A DNA stretch of 10,783 bases from CAZJDM01 sp964544765. GTDB taxonomy: Bacteria > Bdellovibrionota_B > Oligoflexia > CAYFLR01. The notes beneath the pieces were generated by a model. It did not search any database and was not told where the DNA came from. It saw only the letters and a list, made by a program, of their open reading frames with translations. Location: contig CAZJDM010000144.1 of NCBI GenBank assembly GCA_964544765.1, positions 1 to 10,783 on the forward strand. Direction: 5' to 3'. Below are positions 1-6,443 of the stretch, in pieces; within the stretch, counting starts at the first letter, position 1; the number at the start of each line of letters is the position of its first letter. Position numbers and translations under genes: made by a program.

Positions 1-31
1 TCTACAAACGATTAGCAGAGAGTAACTTTCT

Positions 32-2818
32 ATGCAAAAGGTGGGACAGTCTCATATTTATTCAAAAATTAAGACCTTTGTAAGGATTTTGATCCTTATA
101 GTTTTAGCTGGTTCAATTTCATGTATCGACCAGCTTGAATCACAAAGAGAATCCAGCAATTTAACGCCATCTAGTACTGATACTTCACTAGATGGTCTGT
201 CTGGCGATATTCCTCTTGAAATTCAGGGCCATGAAGATGAAGTTGCCCCAGAAGATTATCATTATTTCACTGATGATCTCGGTGCCAGTGAATTGGAAGG
301 GACATTAAATTTAACGGGGGCACTAGACTTCTCCTTTGAATTGAATAATATGCAATTTCAATTAATTAGCGGTGAAGATGATACAGGCGCCAAATTTTCC
401 CCTCAATGTTGGGTTATAACCATTGATAAAAAAACTGGCGAAGAAGTGGTCGTCAAAAAGGCTTTTGCTGACGAGGATATATGTAATTTTGACAAACTAC
501 CTCCAACAACCTCATTGATACTTCGTTATTTTGGAAATTCAGTGAATAAACGTAGAGATGTAATCGTTCCCTATCTTGAGGATGGGGTAAAAGTCGAAGC
601 CGATCCGCCCGATGAGTTAAAACAGTTCCAAGCAGAAATTTTTGTTGAAACCACTAAAAAATTAATCAAAGAATTTAAAGAAAGCCAAGAAGAAATCCCC
701 ACTTGGGTATTAAAAGACGCAATACCCATAATTTTAGAACTCAACGATGAAGAATTATTGGCAGTTGAAGAAGAAGATGCCGAGGAAGTATTAGCTCTAC
801 AAAAGGATGCATTAATTAACGCCTTTGTAGAAGCCAAGAAAGAAGAAATCCATCAAGTAACCTCTATGAGTTCCAGTTTAGATACCTTAAAGCTGCTATC
901 TGCCATTAATAGGGAAAATTCTAAACAATTGTACGAAGGTATGAAAAAAATAAAAGAAGACAAAAAAGCTAAAAAAGACAAACAAGACGAAGATAGTGAT
1001 GCTACCGAGGAAGAGTTAGAAGAAGCAGAAAAAATGGAAGAAATCTGTCTAGTAGCTGATCTAAGAACCAGCATTTTTGAAACCAAAGAAAATAGATTAA
1101 CAGAAATGAACTTGGTAAGTGAAAAAGAAATAGATTACTTTTTTGACAGTATCGAAAATACCAAACAAGTTGCCTTTGTACAAACATACGATACCAAAAA
1201 GAAAAAGGATGAAATTTTAGAAGACTTAGAAGACTTAGATAATCAAGATGAGAAGTTTAACAAAGTATTCAATAATACATCACAACAGGTATATTCTGAA
1301 CTCCAGAAACTATCAAAAACTAAGAAGCAGATAAAAAAATTAAAAAAGAATGGAGATGACGGTGATGACGATGATGGAGATGATGATGAAGACGATGAAG
1401 ACAATAAAGTACTTGAAAAAGCATTAAAATCTATTGAAGACGCTAAATCACAAATTTTAAATATAAGAAATAACAAGTCTCTGAAAAAAATACGAGAACA
1501 ACAAGTTGTTGATAAAGTTGTGATTAAAACCAGCAATGAAATAATCAATCACTTTATTAGGGGATTAAATATTAAAGACGCAGTCGAGTCATATACTAAG
1601 GCAACAAAGAAAGAAGAAAAGGATGATGATGGAGATGATGATGATGGAGTTGATGATGGAGTTGATGATGGAGTTGATGATGGAGATGATGATGGAGATG
1701 ATGATGGAGATGATGACGAGGATAGGAATAAAAGAAAATCTTTAGAAAGAGAAAAGGTAACAGCTAGATATACATCATCAAGAAAAAAGAAAGAAGAAGA
1801 AGAAGAAGATGATGATGAAGATAAAGACGATGAAAAAGAAGAAAAGAAAACCTCAATTGTAGAAGGATTGCTGTCCAATTTATTTAAGATGAATGATAAA
1901 GTTAAGAAAAATACAAAGAAAAAAGATGTAAAGGAATTACTTGAAGAAACAGCTAATAATACCTTAGAAGAGATTACCAATCATGTTTCAATAATTACCA
2001 AGGAAAAGAAAAAGTGTCCTTCCACCGATGAGGACCTAGATTGTCCATACGGTGTTAATTTTGGTGAAGATGACCACGGATGCTTAATTCAGACATGCAA
2101 AGAAAAAGAAGAAATAGTCTGTCCTGCCACCACTGACCCTGATACTTGTGAGCATGGCTACAAAGAAGATGAAGTTGCGGGTTGCGCCGAAATCTTTTGT
2201 AACCCTCCACCTATTAACACATCATGTCCAATTATAGGCACTACTCCTTGCCCATTAGATTTTATTTTTGAAGGCTTGGAGTTAAATGAAAAAGACAATT
2301 GCTTATATCCAATTTGCTTTAAAAGAATTGTGGAAATTTCACCTGAAATAGAAGAAGAAATTATTGAGGAAATCATTGATCCAATTACGGACGATGATGA
2401 TGATGGTAAAAAAGAAGACGAAGATGACGATGATAATGGTAAAAAAGAAGATGACGATGATGGTAAAAAAGAAGATGACGATGATGATGGTAAAAAAGAA
2501 GATGACGATGATGATACAGATAAGAAAGACTCATCTACAGATGATGATGCCAAAGATGAAGATGAAATAGAAATTTGTTGGCCCAAGCCTAAAAAATGTG
2601 CTCAGAAGGGAGCCTATTATTATGATGCTGCTTCTTTCCGCAAGTGTAAGTATGCTAGATGTAAAATAGCGGATGGTTTGGCATGTAGTGAAAACAGACA
2701 ATGTTTAAGTGGGGTGTGTTCTGAACCAGATACTTTTGGTAAAGAGAAAAAACGGAAATATTCTTATAAGAAAAAATCATACAGCAATCAAAGCCGTACG
2801 GTTTGTGCATCAAATTAA
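32..2818 (+). CDS. Large acidic lipoprotein with Asp-rich repeats and C-terminal Cys-rich repeats, function unknown
   Basis: I do not recognise this 928-residue protein. An N-terminal Lys/Arg stretch, a hydrophobic segment (about 17-29) and Cys31 in a loose lipobox (LAGSISC) predict export and lipid anchoring. A Ser/Thr/Asp linker and a small strand-rich region with Cys126 and Cys151 follow (about 60-190). Next comes a long Lys/Glu-rich, probably helical or coiled-coil region (about 195-660), broken by Asp tracts at 441-458, 531-564 and 588-606. Residues 662-877 hold four copies of C-x(6-8)-C-x(11-16)-C-x(4)-C, at C662/671/684/689, C697/706/718/723, C732/740/757/762 and C849/856/872/877. An acidic DDDDGKKE repeat (787-829) separates the third copy from the fourth. 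A C-x(5)-QC-x(4)-C motif (885-896) precedes a basic tail. An in-frame TAA at 23-25 makes ATG 32 the first possible start. The paired cysteines suggest disulfides outside the cytoplasm. The acidic tracts may bind calcium (inference). Confidence 0.85.
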   Translation: MQKVGQSHIYSKIKTFVRILILIVLAGSISCIDQLESQRESSNLTPSSTDTSLDGLSGDIPLEIQGHEDEVAPEDYHYFTDDLGASELEGTLNLTGALDFSFELNNMQFQLISGEDDTGAKFSPQCWVITIDKKTGEEVVVKKAFADEDICNFDKLPPTTSLILRYFGNSVNKRRDVIVPYLEDGVKVEADPPDELKQFQAEIFVETTKKLIKEFKESQEEIPTWVLKDAIPIILELNDEELLAVEEEDAEEVLALQKDALINAFVEAKKEEIHQVTSMSSSLDTLKLLSAINRENSKQLYEGMKKIKEDKKAKKDKQDEDSDATEEELEEAEKMEEICLVADLRTSIFETKENRLTEMNLVSEKEIDYFFDSIENTKQVAFVQTYDTKKKKDEILEDLEDLDNQDEKFNKVFNNTSQQVYSELQKLSKTKKQIKKLKKNGDDGDDDDGDDDEDDEDNKVLEKALKSIEDAKSQILNIRNNKSLKKIREQQVVDKVVIKTSNEIINHFIRGLNIKDAVESYTKATKKEEKDDDGDDDDGVDDGVDDGVDDGDDDGDDDGDDDEDRNKRKSLEREKVTARYTSSRKKKEEEEEDDDEDKDDEKEEKKTSIVEGLLSNLFKMNDKVKKNTKKKDVKELLEETANNTLEEITNHVSIITKEKKKCPSTDEDLDCPYGVNFGEDDHGCLIQTCKEKEEIVCPATTDPDTCEHGYKEDEVAGCAEIFCNPPPINTSCPIIGTTPCPLDFIFEGLELNEKDNCLYPICFKRIVEISPEIEEEIIEEIIDPITDDDDDGKKEDEDDDDNGKKEDDDDGKKEDDDDDGKKEDDDDDTDKKDSSTDDDAKDEDEIEICWPKPKKCAQKGAYYYDAASFRKCKYARCKIADGLACSENRQCLSGVCSEPDTFGKEKKRKYSYKKKSYSNQSRTVCASN
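1622..1720 (+). repeat. 12-bp in-frame tandem repeat (GATGATGATGGA / GTTGATGATGGA)
   Basis: Seven near-identical units, one of them 15 bp, run from 1622 to 1708 and then fade into GATGATGACGAG. Units at 1649, 1661 and 1673 begin with GTT; those at 1622, 1685 and 1697 begin with GAT. They encode DDDG/VDDG tetrapeptides, so a gain or loss of whole units keeps the reading frame. A less regular GAT tract lies at 1352-1404. Confidence 0.9.
2390..2520 (+). repeat. Imperfect 24-33-bp tandem repeat encoding DDDDGKKE
   Basis: GGTAAAAAAGAA recurs at 2405, 2438, 2462 and 2489, each time followed by a GAT/GAC run. The unit spacings are 33, 24 and 27 bp, all multiples of three. The repeat encodes an alternating acidic/basic spacer between the third and fourth cysteine repeats of the lipoprotein. 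Confidence 0.85.
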
Positions 2819-2838
2819 TGCTACAGAATCCGGAGTAA

Positions 2839-2913
2839 GGGTGTGCCTGAAAAAAGTTGGAATCTACTCCACCTTGAAAAACCAACTTTTTTCAGGTACA
2901 CCCACTGTTTTTT
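2839..2913 (+). terminator. Strong intrinsic terminator after the lipoprotein gene
   Basis: Arms 2839-2860 and 2882-2903 are complementary at 21 of 22 positions, with a 21-nt loop, and a T6 run follows at 2908-2913. It lies 21 bp past the lipoprotein stop. No A-run precedes the left arm, so it should work mainly for the + strand, although the convergent response-regulator gene ends just beyond it at 2923. The stem is longer than most intrinsic terminators. The 104-bp gap 2819-2922 holds nothing else I can see. Confidence 0.8.
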
Positions 2914-2922
2914 ACAGATAAA

Positions 2923-3396
2923 TCAAATCAAGAGCTTACTTACCGCTTCAGTAATTTCCTGAATATCAAAAGGTTTGGTAATATAGTCATCACAGCCATA
3001 CTCAAACCCTCTTTGAACATCTTCATCCTGTTTACGACCAGAAAGAAAGATTAAAGGGATATGTTTCATTATAGGATGAGCCTTTAAAATCCTGCAAACT
3101 TCAAAACCATCGACCCAAGGTAGGTTAATATCCAGAATTATCAGATCCAACCTTGTATTCTCCAATATCTTGGAAAGTTCTAGACCATCACAAGCAGTTA
3201 GTACTTTGTAATTCTCATTTTCAAAAATCCTAATTAAAGCATTTCTCATCATTTCATCATCATCGACCACTAATATAGCCTTAGCGTTAACAGATTTCTT
3301 TAGTTCCCTAAATTCCTCCAATGAAACAATCTTTTTAGAGCAAAGTTTACTGCGTTTGATTGACTCTATCTGCTTAGTTATGGACTTATTTACCAT
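2923..3396 (-). CDS. Single-domain response regulator (receiver only)
   Basis: This 157-residue protein is a CheY-like receiver domain (about 39-157) preceded by a basic, probably helical N-terminal extension of about 38 residues. The phosphorylation site is complete: acidic triad D45-D46-D47, phospho-acceptor D89 in LDINLP, switch residue S119 in FLSG, and K141 in TKPF with Y138 before it. No DNA-binding or enzymatic output domain follows. The output is therefore probably protein-protein contact, or a phosphorelay intermediate. ATG at 3396 is preceded by AAGGG about 10 nt upstream. The gene is divergent from the receiver-TPR gene and converges on the lipoprotein gene. No cognate histidine kinase is in the window, so its pathway cannot be told. 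Confidence 0.92.
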   Translation of the reverse strand: MVNKSITKQIESIKRSKLCSKKIVSLEEFRELKKSVNAKAILVVDDDEMMRNALIRIFENENYKVLTACDGLELSKILENTRLDLIILDINLPWVDGFEVCRILKAHPIMKHIPLIFLSGRKQDEDVQRGFEYGCDDYITKPFDIQEITEAVSKLLI

Positions 3397-3464
3397 GGAT
3401 TTTGACCCTTATTTTATTAATATATTATAGATTTTGGAACTTACATAAAAACCATTTATATCAT

Positions 3465-3494
3465 TTGATATAGATTATATGCCATGACTAGATA
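3465..3494 (+). promoter_or_regulatory. Possible sigma-70-type promoter facing the receiver-TPR gene
   Basis: TTGATA (3465-3470), an 18-nt spacer and TAGATA (3489-3494) make a fair match. In an AT-rich intergenic region such matches arise by chance. It would give a leader of about 155 nt containing two small hairpins: AGGATA/TATCCT (3524-3539) and AAAAAG/CTTTTT (3573-3588). Confidence 0.3.
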
Positions 3495-3502
3495 TTATTC
3501 AA
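3474..3502 (-). promoter_or_regulatory. Sigma-70-type promoter for the receiver gene
   Basis: Read on the minus strand: TTGAAT (3497-3502), a 17-nt spacer, then a perfect TATAAT (3474-3479). The expected transcript start, near 3467, leaves a leader of about 70 nt before ATG 3396. It overlaps a weaker + strand candidate at 3465-3494. Confidence 0.6.
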
Positions 3503-3590
3503 CGAATTATAACTTTACCTTACAGGATATATTTATCCTTTAAATTGTAATTATTTATCTAATTTATTTACTAAAAAGGATGCTTTTTCC

Positions 3591-3617
3591 TAAATATTAT
3601 CTTTTTATTTCCGATAC
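3591..3617 (+). promoter_or_regulatory. Sigma-28-like (flagellar) promoter of the receiver-TPR gene
   Basis: TAAA (3591-3594), exactly 15 nt, then TCCGATAC (3610-3617). The FliA consensus is TAAA-N15-GCCGATAA, so the -35 core and spacing are exact and the -10 matches at 6 of 8 positions. It lies 39 bp upstream of the TTG start. The same architecture precedes the flagellin gene in this window. Confidence 0.5.
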
Positions 3618-3640
3618 TTTCAAAGGAGCCAAAATATATC

Positions 3641-3659
3641 AAAAAGGAGTCTCTAATTG
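3641..3659 (+). promoter_or_regulatory. Strong Shine-Dalgarno that decides the TTG start
   Basis: AAAAAGGAG at 3641-3649 sits 7 nt before TTG 3657. A stop codon (TAA, 3654-3656) immediately precedes the TTG in frame, and there is no ATG before the receiver domain. A second Shine-Dalgarno-like AAAGGAG at 3622-3628 has no start codon at a usable distance. Confidence 0.8.
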
Positions 3660-5177
3660 GAATTATTCAGTATTCCGGGAAAGAAATTAAACATTTTATT
3701 AGTTGATGAACATGAGAATATCCGCAAGGGAATTCGTAGGATTCTGGCAAAAGAACACACCAACTTTTTTGAGGCTTCCAATGTCCCAGCTGCCATTAAG
3801 TATTTTAATAACAATGCTGTTGATCTTATAATAGCTGATATTTATTTATCTGGGATGGATGGCCTGGATTTATTAAGAGAAATCAGGTCTAGTCACCGAT
3901 CTGATATCCCCTTTCTAGTACTAACAGGAGAAACCAATAAAGATGATATAGTAAAAGCTGTCAGCTTAGGAATAGACGACTACTTAATTAAGCCTGTTCA
4001 ACCAGAGGATCTTTTCAGCAAGGTTAACAGTGCTTTAAAAAAGTATTTTAATCCCAGCCCGCTTCTAAAGCAAATCAGAGAAGCAGAACAACACCTAATA
4101 ATTATGAATAATGAAAAAGCTAAATCATGTTTCGAGAAACTAATTACCCAAGGTCATAAAACATCCCGAATATTTCACGGTTTAGGTGAAGCAAATCGCC
4201 ATTTAGGTTTGATCAACGAAGCAATCGCGGCCTTTACCAAATCAATTGAAAATAATAGAGAGTATTTTAGAAGCTACGCTCGCTTAGGTGACATTTATCT
4301 GAGCCAACATAACGAAGATATGGCCCTCGAATTTATTGAAAAGGAACTGCAAATAAATCCCAAACAATTTGATCGTTTGAAATTCGCCGCTAAACTATTG
4401 GTAAAAAACGATAAACATATGATAGCATTAAAATACTTTAAACAGGCTTTGGTAATAAATCCTCGAGATTATGAAATTGTTATGGAAATTGCCAAAAACT
4501 TCACCTGTCTAAACGACCTTAATAAAGCTGACCAATACTATCGAAGAGCCATGAGAATTAATCCCAATGCTTTTGCACCAATAAAGGGCATAGTACATAA
4601 TCATCTACAAAAAAACGATCCTGATAGAGCTTTTTTGTTTTTAAAATCTATCCCAATAGACAAAATCAAAGTGGTGGATATGTTTTTAATTCGATCACAT
4701 ATCTATTTTACTATTGGAAAATTTGAAAAAGCTCAAAATGAACTAGAGCAAGCCCTAATAAAAGCCAAAAATAACAAACAAATTATTTATAAATTGATTA
4801 ATGTGCTAATGAAAAGAAGAAGATATTGGGAAACAATATCGTATTATAATAAACTCATCAAAATGGACCCCGATGATCCTGTGGTATTTAAACGATTAGC
4901 GTTGGTTTATACCAAAATAAATGACCCACAAAAAGCAATAAAAATGTACAAAAAAAGTTTAGCTCTGTATGATAACGATCCGGACATATATATGCAAATG
5001 TCAAAATTGTATGTTAAAACCAATCACCTAAACAAAGCCAAAAATATACTCGCTCAATCGATAGAAATAATTCCTGACGATTTAGAACTTAAGAAAAGTT
5101 ACAACAAAATTCTAGAAAAAATCAAAAAGAAAAAATCAAAAAAGAAGACTCCATCAAAATTAAAAAAAGCGTCATAA
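3657..5177 (+). CDS. Receiver-TPR protein (response regulator with tetratricopeptide output)
   Basis: The product has 506 residues. Residues 10-128 are a CheY-like receiver with D17/E18, phospho-acceptor D61 in IADIYLSGMDG, T90 in LTGE, and K112 in YLIKP with Y109 before it. All the residues needed for phosphorylation are present. From about 135 to 485 there is an almost continuous array of roughly nine or ten tetratricopeptide repeats, such as the stretches around NEAIAAFTKSIENN and QKAIKMYKKSLALYDNDP. A lysine-rich tail closes the protein. No DNA-binding domain, signal peptide or membrane segment is visible, so this is a cytoplasmic protein whose phosphorylation probably alters TPR-mediated partner binding (inference). 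TTG is the only sensible start. A sigma-28-like promoter and convergence with flagellin suggest a motility link. The partner is unknown. Confidence 0.9.
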   Translation: MELFSIPGKKLNILLVDEHENIRKGIRRILAKEHTNFFEASNVPAAIKYFNNNAVDLIIADIYLSGMDGLDLLREIRSSHRSDIPFLVLTGETNKDDIVKAVSLGIDDYLIKPVQPEDLFSKVNSALKKYFNPSPLLKQIREAEQHLIIMNNEKAKSCFEKLITQGHKTSRIFHGLGEANRHLGLINEAIAAFTKSIENNREYFRSYARLGDIYLSQHNEDMALEFIEKELQINPKQFDRLKFAAKLLVKNDKHMIALKYFKQALVINPRDYEIVMEIAKNFTCLNDLNKADQYYRRAMRINPNAFAPIKGIVHNHLQKNDPDRAFLFLKSIPIDKIKVVDMFLIRSHIYFTIGKFEKAQNELEQALIKAKNNKQIIYKLINVLMKRRRYWETISYYNKLIKMDPDDPVVFKRLALVYTKINDPQKAIKMYKKSLALYDNDPDIYMQMSKLYVKTNHLNKAKNILAQSIEIIPDDLELKKSYNKILEKIKKKKSKKKTPSKLKKAS

Positions 5178-5217
5178 ACCTTCTATAAATACTGGCAACA
5201 GGAACCCTCCTTATTTA

Positions 5218-5236
5218 AAGCGGCTCTACGCCGCCA
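5218..5236 (-). terminator. Small G+C-rich hairpin after flagellin
   Basis: GCGGC (5220-5224) and GCCGC (5230-5234) flank a 5-nt loop in an otherwise AT-rich gap. On the minus strand it begins 16 nt past the flagellin stop and is followed by TTTAAAT, a weak U-tract. On the + strand, T5 (5248-5252) lies 13 nt away, so use for the receiver-TPR gene is less likely. The 73-bp gap 5178-5250 holds nothing else. Confidence 0.5.
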
Positions 5237-5250
5237 TTATGGACTAGTTT

Positions 5251-6174
5251 TTACTGAAGAAGAGATAGGGCCATTTCTGGAGCGGCATTGGCCTGAACCA
5301 GCACCGAAATACCCGCCCTTTGAAGAATCATAGTTTGAGTTAATTGGGCAGTCTCTTCAGCAAAATCAACGTCTCTAATACGTGAATTTGTCATACTCAA
5401 GCTCTCCCCCTGAACATCCAAATTATTTATAGTTTTACTTAACCTATTTTGGACAGCTCCTAATTCAGCTCGATAGTTTGATACCTTATTAATAGCCTTC
5501 TCTATTTTAACTGTTGCATCTAAGCAATCTTCCCGCGAAGTTACTTTGGACCCATCTTCAGAATTACCCGCACCCAGATCTAGGCCATCGGAATGATTAG
5601 ATTGAGCATTTATTCTCTCGAAATTAATCCTTATGATATTAGCTGGATTAGCTACTTCAAAACTATCCAACTCTTTAATATAACCAATTCCAACTTGCAC
5701 CTCGATAGGAAACTCATTTTGCTCCCCAACGGACTCAGGTACCGATTCTTGGTCCCCAACCAATAGCTGGGTACCATTAAAAGACGTAATGTGAGTTATC
5801 CGATCAATTTCATCTTTCAACGCCTGAAATTCCTTATCTATAAATTCTCTTTCCGTCGAACCAATAGTATCAGAAGATCCTTGAATAGTAAGCTCCTTCA
5901 ATCTAACTAAAATACTAGCTATTTCATTCAAACCACCTTCAGCAGTCTGAATAAGTGATATTCCATCATTAGTATTACGCTTAGCCTGGTTAATAGAGCG
6001 TATATCGGCTCTTAAATTTTCCGATATAGCCAACCCAGCCACATCATCCGCAGACCTATTTATCCTATGCCCCGTACTTAAACGGTTTAAGGAACCATCT
6101 AACTCTATTTTTGATTTTCTTAGAGCCCGTTGAGCAATTAATGAAGAAACATTTGTACGAATTCTTAATCCCAT
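5251..6174 (-). CDS. fliC: Flagellin
   Basis: This is the filament subunit, exported by the flagellar type III system and polymerised at the filament tip. The 307-residue product has the conserved N-terminal D0/D1 region (about 1-145; LSTGHRINRSADDVAGLAIS, NDGISLIQTAEGGLNEI, LVRLKELTIQ) and the C-terminal D1/D0 region (about 222-307, ending in APEMALSLLQ). The roughly 75-residue middle is acidic and replaces the large D2/D3 domains, making this a short flagellin. It carries Cys217, and cysteine is rare in flagellins. ATG 6174 has a near-perfect AAGGAGG Shine-Dalgarno 6 nt upstream. The gene has its own sigma-28-type promoter, is the last in a run of minus-strand genes and converges on the receiver-TPR gene. 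The symbol is given for the family; other flagellin paralogues may exist elsewhere. Confidence 0.97.
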   Translation of the reverse strand: MGLRIRTNVSSLIAQRALRKSKIELDGSLNRLSTGHRINRSADDVAGLAISENLRADIRSINQAKRNTNDGISLIQTAEGGLNEIASILVRLKELTIQGSSDTIGSTEREFIDKEFQALKDEIDRITHITSFNGTQLLVGDQESVPESVGEQNEFPIEVQVGIGYIKELDSFEVANPANIIRINFERINAQSNHSDGLDLGAGNSEDGSKVTSREDCLDATVKIEKAINKVSNYRAELGAVQNRLSKTINNLDVQGESLSMTNSRIRDVDFAEETAQLTQTMILQRAGISVLVQANAAPEMALSLLQ

Positions 6175-6296
6175 GTCATTCCTCCTTGAACGATTAAAAT
6201 CATCATCCTTGATGCTAGGATTGAACCTATAACCTATTTAGATGAGTTAATTAGGCAATAATTTCCTTCCATTCAAATAAATAAACATAAATTACA
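6175..6296 (-). promoter_or_regulatory. GGA-rich flagellin leader, possible CsrA target
   Basis: The predicted leader, read on the minus strand, contains ATGGAAGGA, CAAGGATG and the Shine-Dalgarno CAAGGAGGAATG, giving about five GGA motifs. CsrA is known to bind A(N)GGA sites over flagellin Shine-Dalgarnos in Bacillus. Here only the motifs are seen. A weak hairpin ATCCT-N7-AGGAT lies in the leader. The rest of the gap to 6443 shows no strong terminator. Confidence 0.3.
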
Positions 6297-6302
6297 TCAT
6301 TC

Positions 6303-6328
6303 CTATCGGCAAATAGGAAAAATCTTTA
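6303..6328 (-). promoter_or_regulatory. fliC: Sigma-28-type promoter of flagellin
   Basis: Minus strand: CTAAA with its TAAA core at 6325-6328, a 14-nt spacer, and GCCGATAG (6303-6310). The FliA consensus is TAAA-N15-GCCGATAA, so the -10 matches at 7 of 8 positions and the spacer is one shorter. The expected start near 6296 leaves a leader of about 120 nt. Position and gene identity both support the call. Confidence 0.8.
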
Positions 6329-6384
6329 GCCTAAATAGGAAAAAATTAGTCTATAAGCAAAAAATTCCTCTTATTTCAAATAGG
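6311..6384 (-). repeat. Repeated CCTATTT boxes around the flagellin promoter
   Basis: On the + strand AAATAGGAAAAA occurs at 6311-6322 and again at 6333-6344, starting exactly 22 bp apart, and AAATAGG recurs at 6378-6384. Read toward flagellin, one CCTATTT box lies inside the promoter spacer, one just upstream of the -35 and one farther upstream. The two-helical-turn spacing suggests a regulator site, but AT-rich chance repetition is possible. Confidence 0.4.
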
Positions 6385-6443
6385 TAGATAAATTTTGCCT
6401 AACTTAATCAGGATTACCGCCACTCATAGATAACTTACGAAAA

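Noticed and set aside
1622..1720. CRISPR array
   Set aside because: The units are contiguous, in frame and 12 bp long with no spacers.
2364..2570. Met/Lys-rich 68-residue + strand frame
   Set aside because: It is a frame-shifted reading of the GATGAT repeat inside the lipoprotein gene (ATG ATG ATG), with no Shine-Dalgarno.
1243..2586. Serine-rich minus-strand reading frames opposite the lipoprotein gene
   Set aside because: They are the reverse complement of GAT/GAA/AAA codon runs, and their composition (poly-Ser/Phe) follows from that. The + strand frame carries the signal peptide and ordered cysteine repeats.
2655..2921. Overlapping small frames on both strands at the end of the lipoprotein gene
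   Set aside because: They overlap the conserved cysteine region and the terminator hairpin, have no Shine-Dalgarno and show no protein-like pattern.
3573..3588. AAAAAG-GATG-CTTTTT as an intrinsic terminator or riboswitch end
   Set aside because: The stem is nearly all A-T, no T-run follows, and no conserved riboswitch pattern is visible upstream.
6190..6240. tRNA T-arm-like GGTTCAATCC on the minus strand in the flagellin leader
   Set aside because: The stem pairing fails (A-A opposition), and there is no matching acceptor, D-arm or anticodon arm upstream.
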